This document shows positions 9,297 to 19,238 of a stretch of DNA of 64,000 nucleotides, piece after piece; position 1 is the first letter of the stretch, and every line of letters starts with the position of its first letter. The translations under genes and the position numbers were made by a program. Source of the stretch: Pontibacter coccineus (lineage in GTDB: Bacteria; Bacteroidota; Bacteroidia; Cytophagales; Hymenobacteraceae); contig NZ_JAUOTN010000004.1 of assembly GCF_030546575.1 (NCBI RefSeq), forward strand, positions 558,001 to 622,000, read 5' to 3'. A model generated the notes under the pieces. It made no database searches and was not told the DNA's origin. It saw only the letters and a program-made list of their open reading frames with translations.

Positions 9297-9304
9297 TATA
9301 TTTG
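9297..9304 (+). promoter_or_regulatory. Candidate -7 element for the pafA-like gene
   Basis: TATATTTG matches TAnnTTTG 21 bases before the ATG at 9325. A clear -33 TTG at the right distance is not visible. A second match (TATTTTTG) lies near 9235. The element falls inside the longer GTG-initiated reading frame, which supports the downstream ATG as the true start. Confidence 0.35.
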
Positions 9305-9324
9305 AGAAACTCAACAACATACAC

Positions 9325-11037
9325 ATGAAGTTAAGCGGTTTAAGATCCGGCATCCAGACTTTAGTTGCGGCAGTACTTTTAGTTACTGTGCAGGCTTGTA
9401 CGACAGCTAATACAGCCAATAACCCAGTCGTTGCAAAAGAGCAGCAAAGCCAGCAAGTGCCGGGCGTAGAAGGCCGGCCGAAACTGGTAGTAGGCATCGT
9501 GGTAGACCAGATGCGCTACGACTTTTTGTACCGCTACTGGGACAAGTACAGCGAGGGCGGATTTAAAAGACTGGTCAAGCAGGGCTTCAACTTCAAGAAC
9601 AACCAATACAGCTACGTACCAACCTATACCGGTCCAGGCCATGCTTCCGTTTATACCGGTAGCGTACCTGCCCTGAACGGTATCATCGGAAATTCCTGGT
9701 ACGACCGCACCACAGGGAAGACTATTTACTGTGTGGAGGATAAGACCGTGAAAACGGTAGGCAGTACCTCCGATGCCGGCCTGATGTCGCCCCGGAACCT
9801 GCTGACGACCACCATTACAGACGAACTGCGCCTTTCCAACAACATGCAGTCCAAAGTAATAGGTATAGCCCTGAAAGACAGAGGATCTATTTTGCCAGCC
9901 GGCCATACTGCCAATGGCGCCTATTGGTTTGACTCGCCATCCGGAAACTGGATCACGAGCACGTTCTACGCGAACGCCCTGCCAAGCTGGGTACAGGAGT
10001 TCAACAACCAAAAGCATCCGGATAAACTGTTGGGTGAAGTTTGGAACACACTCCTGCCAATTGAACAGTACACCGAAAGCACAGCAGACGATATGCCTTG
10101 GGAGCGTGCCCTGCCTGGCGAAGAAAGACCGGTATTCCCGCACAACATCCCTGCCCTCCGTGGCAAAGATTACGAGCTGATCCGCTCTATACCTGCCGGC
10201 AACACCTTGACTACGGAGTTTGCCAAGGCAGCCCTGCGTGGCGAGAACCTGGGCAAAGGAAACCACACTGATTTTCTGGCGCTGAGCTACTCCACACCAG
10301 ACTATACCGGGCACTCATTCGGGCCCAACTCCATTGAAGTGCAGGATGTATACCTGCGCCTCGACCGAGAAATAGAAGAATTGATCAACCTGCTCGAAAA
10401 GGAAATAGGCAAAGACAATGTCCTGATCTTCCTGACAGCAGACCATGGCGCAGCGCACGTGCCGGCTTATATGGAGTCGCTGAAGATACCGGCGGGCACA
10501 GCCAACTCTGGCGTCCTGCGCGACTCGCTCGAGCTGCACTTAAACAAGACATTTGGTAAAGGCCGCTGGGTGGAGCGCTACACGAACCAACAGGTATACC
10601 TGGACCATAAAACTATTGAAGGCAAAAAGCTGAAGAGAGCAGATGTGCAGGAAGCGGCAGCCAACTATGTCGTGCGCTTCGAAGGGGTGGCAAGAGCCAT
10701 TTCAGCGGATGCGGTGCAGCGTGCGGGTTGGGCTGGCGGTATGATGTCGCGCATTGCGAGTGGCTACAATGCACAGCGCTCGGGCGATGTGATCGTGGTG
10801 TTGCAGCCAGGCTGGTTTGAAGGCTATGGCAGTGGACCGCAAAAAGGAACCACGCACGGCTCGTACAGCAACTACGACACACACGTGCCACTGGTATGGT
10901 ATGGCTGGAAAGTGAAGCCGGGCGAAAGCTCCGCTGAAACCGCTGTAGCAGATATTGCCCCTACCATTGCCTCCTGGCTATACATACAAGAGCCAAACGG
11001 CAGCGTGGGGCGCCCCTTGCAAGAATTAATGAAGTAA
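9325..11037 (+). CDS. PafA-type alkaline phosphatase (lipoprotein)
   Basis: A 570-residue periplasmic phosphatase of the alkaline phosphatase superfamily. The ATG at 9325 gives a lipoprotein signal peptide (Cys near residue 25, TVQAC). By pattern the active site matches PafA, the phosphate-irrepressible enzyme of Chryseobacterium. Asp61 (VVDQMR) is a metal ligand, Thr102 (YTGPGHAS) is the nucleophile, and Asn123 (IGNSW) lies exactly 21 residues later as in PafA. Lys184 and Arg186 (LKDRG) bind phosphate. DYTGH, TADHG and the C-terminal THGS supply the other metal ligands. Together these favour phosphate monoester hydrolysis over diesterase activity. It should release phosphate from organic esters and is followed by pyrophosphatase. 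Confidence 0.88.
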   Translation: MKLSGLRSGIQTLVAAVLLVTVQACTTANTANNPVVAKEQQSQQVPGVEGRPKLVVGIVVDQMRYDFLYRYWDKYSEGGFKRLVKQGFNFKNNQYSYVPTYTGPGHASVYTGSVPALNGIIGNSWYDRTTGKTIYCVEDKTVKTVGSTSDAGLMSPRNLLTTTITDELRLSNNMQSKVIGIALKDRGSILPAGHTANGAYWFDSPSGNWITSTFYANALPSWVQEFNNQKHPDKLLGEVWNTLLPIEQYTESTADDMPWERALPGEERPVFPHNIPALRGKDYELIRSIPAGNTLTTEFAKAALRGENLGKGNHTDFLALSYSTPDYTGHSFGPNSIEVQDVYLRLDREIEELINLLEKEIGKDNVLIFLTADHGAAHVPAYMESLKIPAGTANSGVLRDSLELHLNKTFGKGRWVERYTNQQVYLDHKTIEGKKLKRADVQEAAANYVVRFEGVARAISADAVQRAGWAGGMMSRIASGYNAQRSGDVIVVLQPGWFEGYGSGPQKGTTHGSYSNYDTHVPLVWYGWKVKPGESSAETAVADIAPTIASWLYIQEPNGSVGRPLQELMK

Positions 11038-11083
11038 CAATACCTGTCGGGACGATACAAACGACAGTTTTTAAGATGAATAT

Positions 11084-11656
11084 ATGATGGAGAATTTAGA
11101 AAAGAATAACCCGTGGCACAGCGTGAGCTACGGTGAGGAGGCCCCGGCAGTCGTTACTGCTATCATTGAAATTCCAAAGGGTTCGAAAGCAAAGTACGAG
11201 TTGGACAAGGAGAGCGGCATGCTGAAACTCGACCGTGTACTTTTCTCTTCGGTGAACTACCCTGCCAACTATGGCTTTATACCTAAGACTTACTGCGACG
11301 ACAAAGACCCACTGGACATCCTGGTGATCTGCTCGCTGGACGTGGTGCCGATGTGCCTGATCGACGCGAAAGTGATCGGTGTGATGCGCATGATCGACAA
11401 CAACGAAGAAGACGACAAAATTATCGCCGTGGCAAACAACGACATGTCGGTGCGTCACATCAACGATATTTCTGAGCTGCCTCCACATACCTTGCTGGAG
11501 ATGCGCCGCTTCTTTGAGGACTACAAGAAACTGGAGCACAAAGAGGTGATCGTAGAGCAGTTCCTGGGCCGTGAGCCGGCTTACGAAATCATCAGGGAGA
11601 GCATCAGACTGTACGACACAACCTTTGGCGAAATCGAACCAAAGAGCACCATCTAA
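11084..11656 (+). CDS. ppa: Inorganic pyrophosphatase, family I
   Basis: A 190-residue soluble enzyme that hydrolyses PPi to two phosphates and so pulls biosynthetic reactions forward. The signature [11 protein letters not shown] (about residues 65-75) carries the three metal-binding aspartates of family I. The substrate Lys/Tyr motifs ([20 protein letters not shown]) and the distal DNKDDK-like acidic loop (DNNEEDDKI) are present. Two adjacent ATG codons (11084 and 11087) are possible starts. The gene lies 46 bases after the alkaline phosphatase and is closed by a terminator, so the two may form a small phosphate-recycling unit. Confidence 0.93.
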   Translation: MMENLEKNNPWHSVSYGEEAPAVVTAIIEIPKGSKAKYELDKESGMLKLDRVLFSSVNYPANYGFIPKTYCDDKDPLDILVICSLDVVPMCLIDAKVIGVMRMIDNNEEDDKIIAVANNDMSVRHINDISELPPHTLLEMRRFFEDYKKLEHKEVIVEQFLGREPAYEIIRESIRLYDTTFGEIEPKSTI

Positions 11657-11673
11657 AACTTTACTTTTCCTGT

Positions 11674-11714
11674 AAAGCCTGATGTGGGGTAAAACCTGTG
11701 TCAGGCTTTTTTAT
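11674..11714 (+). terminator. Rho-independent terminator after ppa
   Basis: AAAGCCTGA (11674-11682) pairs with TCAGGCTTT (11701-11709) around an 18-base loop, followed by further T bases. Confidence 0.85.
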
Positions 11715-11769
11715 TTACGGCCGACCGGGGTTTGAAAGCCGTTTCTGAATTGCGAACTTGCAGAGAAGG

Positions 11770-12654
11770 ATGTTAGAAAAAGAACACAGCGAGATACAAA
11801 GCCAGCAACCACTGGCCAATCGGGTCAGAGCAGGTATAGAAGCCTTGCTCTACAGCAGTGTGTTCATTTCGCTGTGCGCTTTCGGACTAACGGTAGAAAC
11901 GTACTTACTGACAGGTAACCAGGTGTCGCTACCGATGGCAGGCTTTGTGTTTCTGGCGACGCTCTTTACCTATAACACCAGCAGTTTGCAGCGCATGTGG
12001 CGCGGCTGGCGAGCTGGCGAAGCAGGGCAGCCCTGGAACATCCGGCATCAACGGGAACTGGCGGTGCTGGCTTTGCTGAGTCTGGCAGGCGCAGTTGTGC
12101 TGTTTTTTGTGTATGAACTCCGGATCAACCTGTGGTTCGTGCTGGTCCTGGCACTGATTTCGGTAGGCTATACCGTACCCCTGGCGCGCAGCCGTCTCAA
12201 GCCTTTCCGGAGCGTGCCCCTACTCAAGGTTTTCCTGATCGCCTTGGTCTGGTCTGCCGTCACCGTGCTGTTTCCTTTGATTGATGCTGCGGTTGCGTTA
12301 GACAGTTCGGGTATGTTGCTCTGGCTTCGGCGCTTCCTCTTTATCCTGGCGCTGGCCCTGCTGTTCGACATCCGTGACTATACCTACGACCGCCGCACCC
12401 GCACCCTGACCTTCCCCGGCTTGCTAGGCGAGAACTATACCCGGTTCCTGTCGCTGGGGCTCCTGTTGCTATACCTGCTATTAGTGCTGCTAACGGAAGA
12501 AGGCGAGGTGCTGGTCAGCTTACTGAGCGCTGCCCTGGTGGCTGGCCTGATCGTGTGGAATGCCTCGGAAGAAAAGCCCCGCATCTATTATGCGCTGCTG
12601 GCCGATGGAGCGATGCTGGTGCATTTTGCGTTCGTATACCTAGCCGTCAGCTAA
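11770..12654 (+). CDS. UbiA-like polytopic membrane protein
   Basis: About 294 residues with eight or nine hydrophobic segments. The second aspartate-rich motif of UbiA prenyltransferases is clear (FDIRDYTYDRRT, near residue 200). The first motif, normally NxxxDxxxD, is degenerate (FTYNTSSLQRM near residue 68), so prenyl transfer is doubtful. The family makes menaquinone, heme or lipid precursors in the membrane. This member may be a divergent enzyme or may have lost activity. I take ATG 11770 over the TTG at 11758. The stop overlaps the convergent nnr stop by 4 bases. Confidence 0.6.
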   Translation: MLEKEHSEIQSQQPLANRVRAGIEALLYSSVFISLCAFGLTVETYLLTGNQVSLPMAGFVFLATLFTYNTSSLQRMWRGWRAGEAGQPWNIRHQRELAVLALLSLAGAVVLFFVYELRINLWFVLVLALISVGYTVPLARSRLKPFRSVPLLKVFLIALVWSAVTVLFPLIDAAVALDSSGMLLWLRRFLFILALALLFDIRDYTYDRRTRTLTFPGLLGENYTRFLSLGLLLLYLLLVLLTEEGEVLVSLLSAALVAGLIVWNASEEKPRIYYALLADGAMLVHFAFVYLAVS

Positions 12655-14162
12655 GAGCGGCGCAGCTGCTGAAAAGCCTGTGGCAAATGCTGTATTACAT
12701 CCGAGGCGATCAGTGCGATCTCTCCCACCGTACTTTTAGCCAGATCGCCGGCGAGTCCGTGCAGGTATACGCCCAGCAGGCAAGCTTCTTTTAAGATATA
12801 GCCTTGGGCTACCAGCGCTGTCAGAATGCCGGTCAGCACATCGCCTGTGCCGCCCGTGGCCATGCCTGCGTTGCCGGTCGTGTTGAAGTAGATGTCTCCT
12901 TCGGGCGTGGCGATGGCCGAGTGACTTCCTTTGAGCACCATGTAGCATTGGTATACCCTACAGAACTCCCGCAGCTCTTCCAGCCTTTCGTATTCATTAT
13001 GGCTTTTGCAAACGAGTCGTTCAAACTCTTTGGGATGCGGTGTGAAGATGACCTTTCCTTTTGGGAGCTGTGCTTTGAGCTTGTCGCTGCTGGCGATCAG
13101 GTTGATGGCGTCAGCGTCGATGACGAGCGGCAGATCCGTGGTGGCCAGCAACTGGCCGAGCATGGTTTTGGTCGTTCGCTCGGTGCCAATGCCCGGGCCT
13201 ATACCGATGGCGTCGTATTTTTCCATAGAGTCCGGAAGCCCGGATAAATGCTTGCGGTTGCTGTCAGGTATGAGCATGGCCTCCGGAACGGCTGTTTGCA
13301 ACACATCGTAGCCAATGGCAGGTGCCTGCACGGTGAGTAAACCCACGCCACTTCGCAGACAGGCCCTAGCCGCGAGCACCGCCGCCCCGATTTTCCCATA
13401 GCCTCCGCAAAGCAAGAGCGCGTGCCCGTAGGTGCCTTTGTGCGAAAATTTGCTCCGTGGCTTGATCAGTTGCTGCATCTCATGCTGCGTCACATACTGA
13501 AAGCTCGAGTTCGCCTCTGCCAGGTATGCCGGGCTCAGACTGATGGGGACGATATGCCAGTCGCCAACATAGTGCGCATGCTGCGGCAGAAAAAAGGCCA
13601 GCTTGGGCAGCTCAAAGCTCACCGTGTGATCTGCCTGCACAATGGCTCCCTCAGCAGGCGTTTGTTTGTCGGTGTACAAGCCCGAAGGGATATCCATGGC
13701 AACGGTGCAGGGGCTGTGTTCGTTGAGCCAGTTGACCACATCGGCATAGCGTCCGGTGACAGGTCTGGAGAGGCCAGTGCCGAACAGCGCATCGATCACG
13801 CAGGCTTTTTCAGGTATAGCAGGCAGATCGGCTTTGCTACTGATGTGGTGTGGAGGCACCTCGTGTGGCAGGCGCTCCAGGTTGATCTGAAAATCCGGGG
13901 AAGTTGCATTTCCGTCGTTAACCAGGTATAGCTGCACATCGTAGAGGCGCTGGTGCAGGAGCCGGGCTACCACCAGGCCATCGCCGCCGTTGTTGCCGGG
14001 GCCGCAAAAGATACAGACAGGGCACTCTGGTGTAAACTTGTTTTCAAACCAACCTACAAATGCCCGTGCTGCCCGTTCCATCAACTCTTCCGAAGCAATG
14101 CCTTCCTCGCTGATGGTCTGTGCATCGGCTTCGCGGGTTTGTCGATCGGATAGGATTTTCAT
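12651..14162 (-). CDS. nnr: Bifunctional NAD(P)H-hydrate repair enzyme Nnr
   Basis: A 503-residue fusion that repairs damaged NADHX/NADPHX. The N-terminal YjeF/NnrE epimerase domain (about 1-215) has the signature FCGPGNNGGDGLVVARLL near residue 50. The C-terminal ribokinase-like NnrD dehydratase domain (about 225-500) has GIGPGIGTE, the HPKEFERL motif and the ATP/ADP-site motif GNAGMATGGTGDVLTGIL near residues 440-457. Length and order match E. coli YjeF. It converges with the UbiA-like gene. Confidence 0.94.
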   Translation of the reverse strand: MKILSDRQTREADAQTISEEGIASEELMERAARAFVGWFENKFTPECPVCIFCGPGNNGGDGLVVARLLHQRLYDVQLYLVNDGNATSPDFQINLERLPHEVPPHHISSKADLPAIPEKACVIDALFGTGLSRPVTGRYADVVNWLNEHSPCTVAMDIPSGLYTDKQTPAEGAIVQADHTVSFELPKLAFFLPQHAHYVGDWHIVPISLSPAYLAEANSSFQYVTQHEMQQLIKPRSKFSHKGTYGHALLLCGGYGKIGAAVLAARACLRSGVGLLTVQAPAIGYDVLQTAVPEAMLIPDSNRKHLSGLPDSMEKYDAIGIGPGIGTERTTKTMLGQLLATTDLPLVIDADAINLIASSDKLKAQLPKGKVIFTPHPKEFERLVCKSHNEYERLEELREFCRVYQCYMVLKGSHSAIATPEGDIYFNTTGNAGMATGGTGDVLTGILTALVAQGYILKEACLLGVYLHGLAGDLAKSTVGEIALIASDVIQHLPQAFQQLRRS

Positions 14163-14307
14163 ACGTTGTTTTTATACTTCTTAAACCTGAGATAGTTGTA
14201 CGCAATTTTACGGCACATATTGGGTAACGCAAATTTCAAGGTATAGCAGCAACAGAAATCAGGTATAAAAGAAAGTAAGTGGCTTGATTAGATAGAGTCC
14301 TTCCAGG

Positions 14308-16722
14308 TTAAAACGCCAGGGTGGCCGTCAGCTTTATTTTGAGGTTGTCTTTAGCCCGTGGCAAGCCATAAGGGCCGTAGCGGTAAAAGGCACCCACGCC
14401 AACACCCGAGAAAGCCGAGCTGATGACGTTGTTGAGCATCAGTCCGGATTCAAAAAAGCCTTTGCGCATGTTGGCATACGCCAGGGGCTGTAGCTCAGGT
14501 ATAGACTGACGCAGGTCGCCGATGCCCATGTTCTGCACAAGGACCAGATCTGGTTTAAAGAGTTTGGTGTTGAGCAGGCGCTTGCCCAGGTCCTGGCGGA
14601 GGAACAGCGCCACGTAGCGGTCCGAGAAGAACTCGTAAGGGCGCATGGTTTCGAAGCCTTCGCCTGCATATACCTTGTAATTGGAGCTGTAGCTGCCGTA
14701 GCCATTGTAGAGAGTCACGAAAGGTGCCTCGCCCTGCACCCAGCCGCCGGCCAACACAAAGCTGGTTTCGCCGAGGCTGCGCTGCCGGATGGCACCCTCA
14801 GCACGCAAATCGAACTTGTTGTAGGTATAGCCGTCACTTTCCAGGGCGTCAATGCCTTTGGCGTATTGGAGCCAGAGCACAGGGTAGCGGCTTGGCATGG
14901 GCAGCAGGCGGTTGAACAGTTGCATGTATTGCTCGCCATAGGCAAAACGCAGGCCTGCCGTCACTTCAGCCAGGTTAAATTCCGGCATACCTATACCTGG
15001 CTCCGGCGTGAAAAGTGGCAGCGTGGGGCGGCGTTGTTCCTGCCGTATACCTGCCTGCCACTGCACGTAGCGCAACATGCGCCCGCTCAGGCCGGCGCTG
15101 CGCTGGGTGGTATAGTCCAGGTGGGGCAAAAGGGCGGGACGCAGATTGCGGAGCAGTGCGCGCTCCTGGAAAGGGAGGCGGCGGCCACCCGGCTCTTCCA
15201 CGTCTTCGGCAAAAGCCGCTGAAAGGGTGAGTTCAGAAGGTTTGTGCAGTTTAACGGCCGCATCAGCCCCGTATTTGTGCTCCTTGTCGCGCAGGCCATA
15301 GCCCCAGTAGCCGCCTACCGTTAAACGCTCTGAAAGCAGGTTGTTGGTGTGGGCGCCTATACCTATACGCATCCCCTCAAAGCGACTCACCTTCAGCAGC
15401 CGGTTCAGGTCCAGGCTGATGGGGCCAACGGGCAGCTGCTTTGCCATGAGGTACTCCATGGTGCGGATGGTGCGGTCGAGCTTTTGCGCCTGGCCCACGC
15501 TGTCGAGGCGCTGGTAGGTGGTTTGCTCTTTCAGTGACAGGGAATCGGGGCGGTACTGCTGCCAGAGCTGCTCCGGCTGTCGCCAGGCATCCGGGCGCTG
15601 CTCCAGGGCAATTACCCCAAAATCGCTGCGCCGCAGCGGTGGGTTCAGGTTCACGTTGGTAATGTAGGTGCGGATGCGCCCGTAAGGTTGGTGCCCCCGC
15701 ATGTAGATCTGCTGCACGGTTATCTCCACATCCAGCTCCGAAGGAAACCACTGCCGACCACCCACTTTCACAAATTGCTGCTGCAGCTTCAGGCCGCGCT
15801 TGTCATCAGCGTGCGACTCGGCCACTACATTCTGCACCGCCCAACCGTCGCTGTTGATGTATAGCAGACCTTTCAAGCCATTGAAATTCTTGCCAGGCTG
15901 TGGCGCATACGAAATGATAAAGACCGTGTCTGCTCCCACTACCGCTGTTTCCTGCAGCATAAAGTCATAGCGCCTGATGCTGCCATTGCTCAGGGGACTC
16001 AGGTAGCGTTTGCCAAAGAACACAGGCATGTCGTCGTACACCGAGAACACCCGCGCCTCGGCTGCCACTACTCCAAAGCTGGGTTGCCGCAGCCCCGATA
16101 CCCGGGTAGCCAGGATGGTTTCCTTTGAAAGGTTGCTGCCCAGCTGCGCAAAGTCGGTGATGCTCTCCATCATAAAGAGGTGCTGTTTGGCCAGCAGGTG
16201 ATGCATGCGCAAGGTGGAGGAGTCCTCTTCAGAAAGGCGGAGGGTATCGCTCAGGTCGAGGTCATCGGGAGCGTTGGCCGTCAGGATGAATTTGTTGTAG
16301 GTGCGGTAGGTATAGGCCGGAATGTTGTCGAGGCGGTGGCGCTCGCGGTTTTGGTTGGCCAGCCGGATGATGCGGTGCGCCGGATTGATACCGGAGTGAA
16401 TCACGACTTCCCGTAGTTGGGCTGCAGAAGGCCGCAAGGCAATGTCAAATTGCGAAAGCGAATCGACGGGAACGGTTTGCGGGGTATAGCCCACGTAGCT
16501 GAAGCGCAGGCTGGTGATCGGTTGGTTGTGCCGGAGCTGGTACTGCCCTTCCAGGTTGGAGGTGGTGCCTGTCTCGCCGTTGTTGACCACGATGCTCACG
16601 AATGGTAGCTTTTCACGTGAGACGGCATCACGTACCGTGCCCTGTACTTGGTATACCTGCGCAGCGGCAAGGCTTACCTGTAGGTATAGGTATAAGCAAA
16701 AGAGCAGGCGGCGTATGGGCAT
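14308..16722 (-). CDS. DUF5686 outer-membrane protein with carboxypeptidase-like domain
   Basis: About 804 residues from the ATG at 16722, which places a signal peptide at the N-terminus (MPIRRLLFCLYLYLQVSLAAAQ). The longer frame from 16758 would bury the signal. A carboxypeptidase-regulatory-like beta-sandwich follows (about 25-105, VQGTVRDAVSREKLPFVSI). Then come a conserved middle region (HRIIRLANQNRERHRLDNIP) and a C-terminal half rich in alternating aromatic strands that ends in Phe (LKIKLTATLAF), as expected for an outer-membrane beta-barrel. This architecture is the DUF5686 family of Bacteroidota. The substrate is unknown. Many copies of the window-wide octamer lie inside the gene. Confidence 0.8.
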   Translation of the reverse strand: MPIRRLLFCLYLYLQVSLAAAQVYQVQGTVRDAVSREKLPFVSIVVNNGETGTTSNLEGQYQLRHNQPITSLRFSYVGYTPQTVPVDSLSQFDIALRPSAAQLREVVIHSGINPAHRIIRLANQNRERHRLDNIPAYTYRTYNKFILTANAPDDLDLSDTLRLSEEDSSTLRMHHLLAKQHLFMMESITDFAQLGSNLSKETILATRVSGLRQPSFGVVAAEARVFSVYDDMPVFFGKRYLSPLSNGSIRRYDFMLQETAVVGADTVFIISYAPQPGKNFNGLKGLLYINSDGWAVQNVVAESHADDKRGLKLQQQFVKVGGRQWFPSELDVEITVQQIYMRGHQPYGRIRTYITNVNLNPPLRRSDFGVIALEQRPDAWRQPEQLWQQYRPDSLSLKEQTTYQRLDSVGQAQKLDRTIRTMEYLMAKQLPVGPISLDLNRLLKVSRFEGMRIGIGAHTNNLLSERLTVGGYWGYGLRDKEHKYGADAAVKLHKPSELTLSAAFAEDVEEPGGRRLPFQERALLRNLRPALLPHLDYTTQRSAGLSGRMLRYVQWQAGIRQEQRRPTLPLFTPEPGIGMPEFNLAEVTAGLRFAYGEQYMQLFNRLLPMPSRYPVLWLQYAKGIDALESDGYTYNKFDLRAEGAIRQRSLGETSFVLAGGWVQGEAPFVTLYNGYGSYSSNYKVYAGEGFETMRPYEFFSDRYVALFLRQDLGKRLLNTKLFKPDLVLVQNMGIGDLRQSIPELQPLAYANMRKGFFESGLMLNNVISSAFSGVGVGAFYRYGPYGLPRAKDNLKIKLTATLAF

Positions 16723-16803
16723 GTGGTAAAGATATAAAAAGAATGGACGCCTCCTCACAGAGCAGAAGGCGCCAGGTTATACCTTGCGTGAAATCATGTT
16801 GGG

Positions 16804-17667
16804 TTAAAAGGTAAGGGACATGGCCATACCCATCTGTCCGTTGGGTAACACAACCGGGTACATGGCTGTGTTCAAGCCCCCTCCCTGCGTGAGTTTGGCA
16901 TGTATCCAGTAGACCGTGTTCACGGATAGGATACCTACACCAGCGCCGGCCAGCACATCAGAGAGCCAATGCGCATCGTTCAGCACACGCAGTACACCGG
17001 TGCCGCCGGCTATACCATAGCTCACCACACTTACCCAGGGACTCTTGTGCCGGAACTCCTTATCCATGAAAGTAGCGATGGTGAACGCGTAGGCCGTGTG
17101 GCCTGAAGGAAAGGCGTAGGGCTTGCCATTGGGCCGGTCTCTGTCTGTCAGTTTCTTGGTGGGCCAGACGATAGCCGATGCCAATGCCCCCGAGGAAAGG
17201 AGCAGCAAGGTCTGGCGCCCGAGTTCGTGCCTGTTTTGCGACGATATGATGTTGAAACCATACAACCCCACCAGCGGTGCCAGCATGGCAAAATCATCCG
17301 CATTGGTTGCAAACTTAGGGAATACCCGGTGCCGGTAGTCGAACACATCATCGCTGTTCAGGATGCCATGTCCCCCAATGGTATAGACGCCGGCACCGAT
17401 CAGCACAACAGCAGGTATAACGGCCCGCTTGAGGTAGCGTTTGTTGTCGCCCTCCAGCCGCTGCGACTTTGTAAATGGGTGTTTCTGGCCGGGAAGTACA
17501 GTGTCGGCGGGAAGTGTGAAGAAGTCATCACCTACACTCCTTAGCGTATCTGCCTTCGGCTTCTGTTGCGGGTGCTTCTGTACCTGCGCCAGGGAGGTGG
17601 CAGGCCCAAAAAGTATACTAATCCAAAGGAGGTGTATCGTTAACAGCTGATTCAGTCTAATATGCAT
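16804..17667 (-). CDS. PAP2-family phosphatase
   Basis: About 287 residues from the ATG at 17667, which gives a signal peptide (MHIRLNQLLTIHLLWISILFG). All three PAP2 motifs are present: KKLTDRDRP (KxxxxxxRP), YAFPSGHTA (PSGH) and RVLNDAHWLSDVLAG (RxxxxxHxxxD). The family removes phosphate from lipid or undecaprenyl pyrophosphate substrates at the outer face of the inner membrane or in the periplasm. The exact substrate cannot be told from sequence. A weak hairpin with one mismatch between this gene and the DUF5686 gene may end its transcript. Confidence 0.85.
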   Translation of the reverse strand: MHIRLNQLLTIHLLWISILFGPATSLAQVQKHPQQKPKADTLRSVGDDFFTLPADTVLPGQKHPFTKSQRLEGDNKRYLKRAVIPAVVLIGAGVYTIGGHGILNSDDVFDYRHRVFPKFATNADDFAMLAPLVGLYGFNIISSQNRHELGRQTLLLLSSGALASAIVWPTKKLTDRDRPNGKPYAFPSGHTAYAFTIATFMDKEFRHKSPWVSVVSYGIAGGTGVLRVLNDAHWLSDVLAGAGVGILSVNTVYWIHAKLTQGGGLNTAMYPVVLPNGQMGMAMSLTF

Positions 17668-17804
17668 GCTACAGTAAATTCGTCTGACACTCGGAGTGCA
17701 AAAAAGCACATCAGTGAATTTTAACGGCTACTATTGCCATGGGTTTTAAAAGGAAGCTACATTGTATAGCCCTGCACAGACGCAAGCTAGAGGTCACAGG
17801 TCGT

Positions 17805-19010
17805 TTACCGGTCCACTTCACCCAGCACGATATCCACGGAGCCCACAATGGCAATGAGGTCGGCCACCATGCAGCCGCGGCTGATTTCGGGCAGTACGGA
17901 TAGGTTCACGAAGCTTGGGGCGCGCCCGTGGCAGCGGAAAGGCACGTCGCTGCGGTCGGTGGTGCGGAAGAAATAGCCCAGCTCGCCACGCGGGGTTTCG
18001 CCCCGGAAGTAGAGTTCCTGCGTGCCGGTCATGCGCATCTTTTTGGGGCAGGCCGCCTGAGGATCGAAGTCGGGGGTACGCTTGTGCTCGCCCAGCAGCC
18101 TGTCGAGGCATTGGCTGATGATCCTGACCGACTCGCGGCACTCGAGCGCCCGCACATAGTTGCGGTCCCAGCAGTCGCCGGTGCTGCCCATCATACCTTC
18201 GCCGATCGGCACCTCAAATTCCAGCTCCGGGTATACGCTGTACCCATCGACACGGCGCAGGTCGTGGCGCAGGCCGGAGCCACGCAGCATGGGGCCAGAG
18301 CAGCCGTAGTTTATGGCCACATCCAGCGGCAGCACGCCTACGTTGGCCGTGCGGTCAATAAAGATCTTGTTGGTGAGCAGAATGGTGTCGAGCTCGTCGA
18401 GCTTAGGCTTTAGGTAGTTAATGAACTCGCGGCAGCGCTCCTCAAAACCAATGGGCAGGTCGTAGTACAAGCCCCCCACCCAGATGTAGTTATACAGCAT
18501 GCGGGCACCGCTCGTCCACTCAAGCAGGCGCTGGATGTGCTCGCGATCGCGCAGCAGCCACAAAAAAGGCGTGAAGGCCCCTATGTCAATGGCGTACGTG
18601 CCGATGGCCAGAAAGTGCGAGGCCAGCCGGTTGAGCTCTGTCACCAGCACCCGGATATACTCTACCCGCTTCGGTATCTGGTCGGTGATGCCCAGCAGTT
18701 TCTCCACGCCCATGCACCACACGTGCTCGGAGTTCATGGCAGCCAGATAGTCCATGCGGTCCACGTAGGGGATGGTCTGGTTATAGGCCATGCTCTCGGC
18801 ATGCTTCTCGAAACAGCGGTGCAGGTAGCCGATGTGTGGCGCCACCTCCTGCACAATCTCCCCATCTGTGACTACCTCCAGGCGCAGCACGCCGTGCGTG
18901 CTCGGGTGCTGCGGCCCCATGTTCACGATCATCTCGCCTGCCCGCAGGTGTTCCAGGCTGAACTTGTTCGGCTCCGACTGCAGCAGGTATTCTTTGTGCG
19001 TGGTAGACAA
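17805..19010 (-). CDS. nuoD: NADH-quinone oxidoreductase subunit D
   Basis: A 401-residue peripheral-arm subunit of respiratory complex I that forms part of the quinone site. NMGPQHPSTHGVLRLEV near residue 31 is the family signature, with the two quinone-site histidines. The C-terminus keeps the hydrogenase-derived fold (RGETPRGELGYFF, RAPSFVNLSVL, DIVLGEVDR). It is a separate protein, not a NuoCD fusion. Unusually, it is split from nuoC by about 4.1 kb of opposite-strand genes, and no nuoE follows downstream. It may therefore need its own promoter. Confidence 0.95.
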   Translation of the reverse strand: MSTTHKEYLLQSEPNKFSLEHLRAGEMIVNMGPQHPSTHGVLRLEVVTDGEIVQEVAPHIGYLHRCFEKHAESMAYNQTIPYVDRMDYLAAMNSEHVWCMGVEKLLGITDQIPKRVEYIRVLVTELNRLASHFLAIGTYAIDIGAFTPFLWLLRDREHIQRLLEWTSGARMLYNYIWVGGLYYDLPIGFEERCREFINYLKPKLDELDTILLTNKIFIDRTANVGVLPLDVAINYGCSGPMLRGSGLRHDLRRVDGYSVYPELEFEVPIGEGMMGSTGDCWDRNYVRALECRESVRIISQCLDRLLGEHKRTPDFDPQAACPKKMRMTGTQELYFRGETPRGELGYFFRTTDRSDVPFRCHGRAPSFVNLSVLPEISRGCMVADLIAIVGSVDIVLGEVDR

Positions 19011-19238
19011 GGGGGAGTTAGTTAAGAGTTGAGAGTTAAAAGTTATGCGTTATACAAAGTTCGGAAAAATGGGGGAATTATGGAGGGGATTGTTTTAGGT
19101 TGAGAATGTCGTTTTAAAAAGTATATATTTTAAATAATATATAGTATATTCGGTAGTCTAGTCACGGTTATCTGTTAAAAGCGACAGAAAACCGGATGTT
19201 TATTCCGTTTAGTAGTTAGTTAGCACTTATTTGTATTT

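Noticed and set aside
9289-9324. GTG 9289 as start of the PafA-like gene
   Set aside because: The extra 12 codons cover a TAnnTTTG promoter element and precede a good lipoprotein signal that begins at 9325.
16746-16773. Firm terminator between the PAP2 and DUF5686 genes
   Set aside because: The 7-pair stem has a mismatch and a poor T-run, so it is mentioned only as a possibility.
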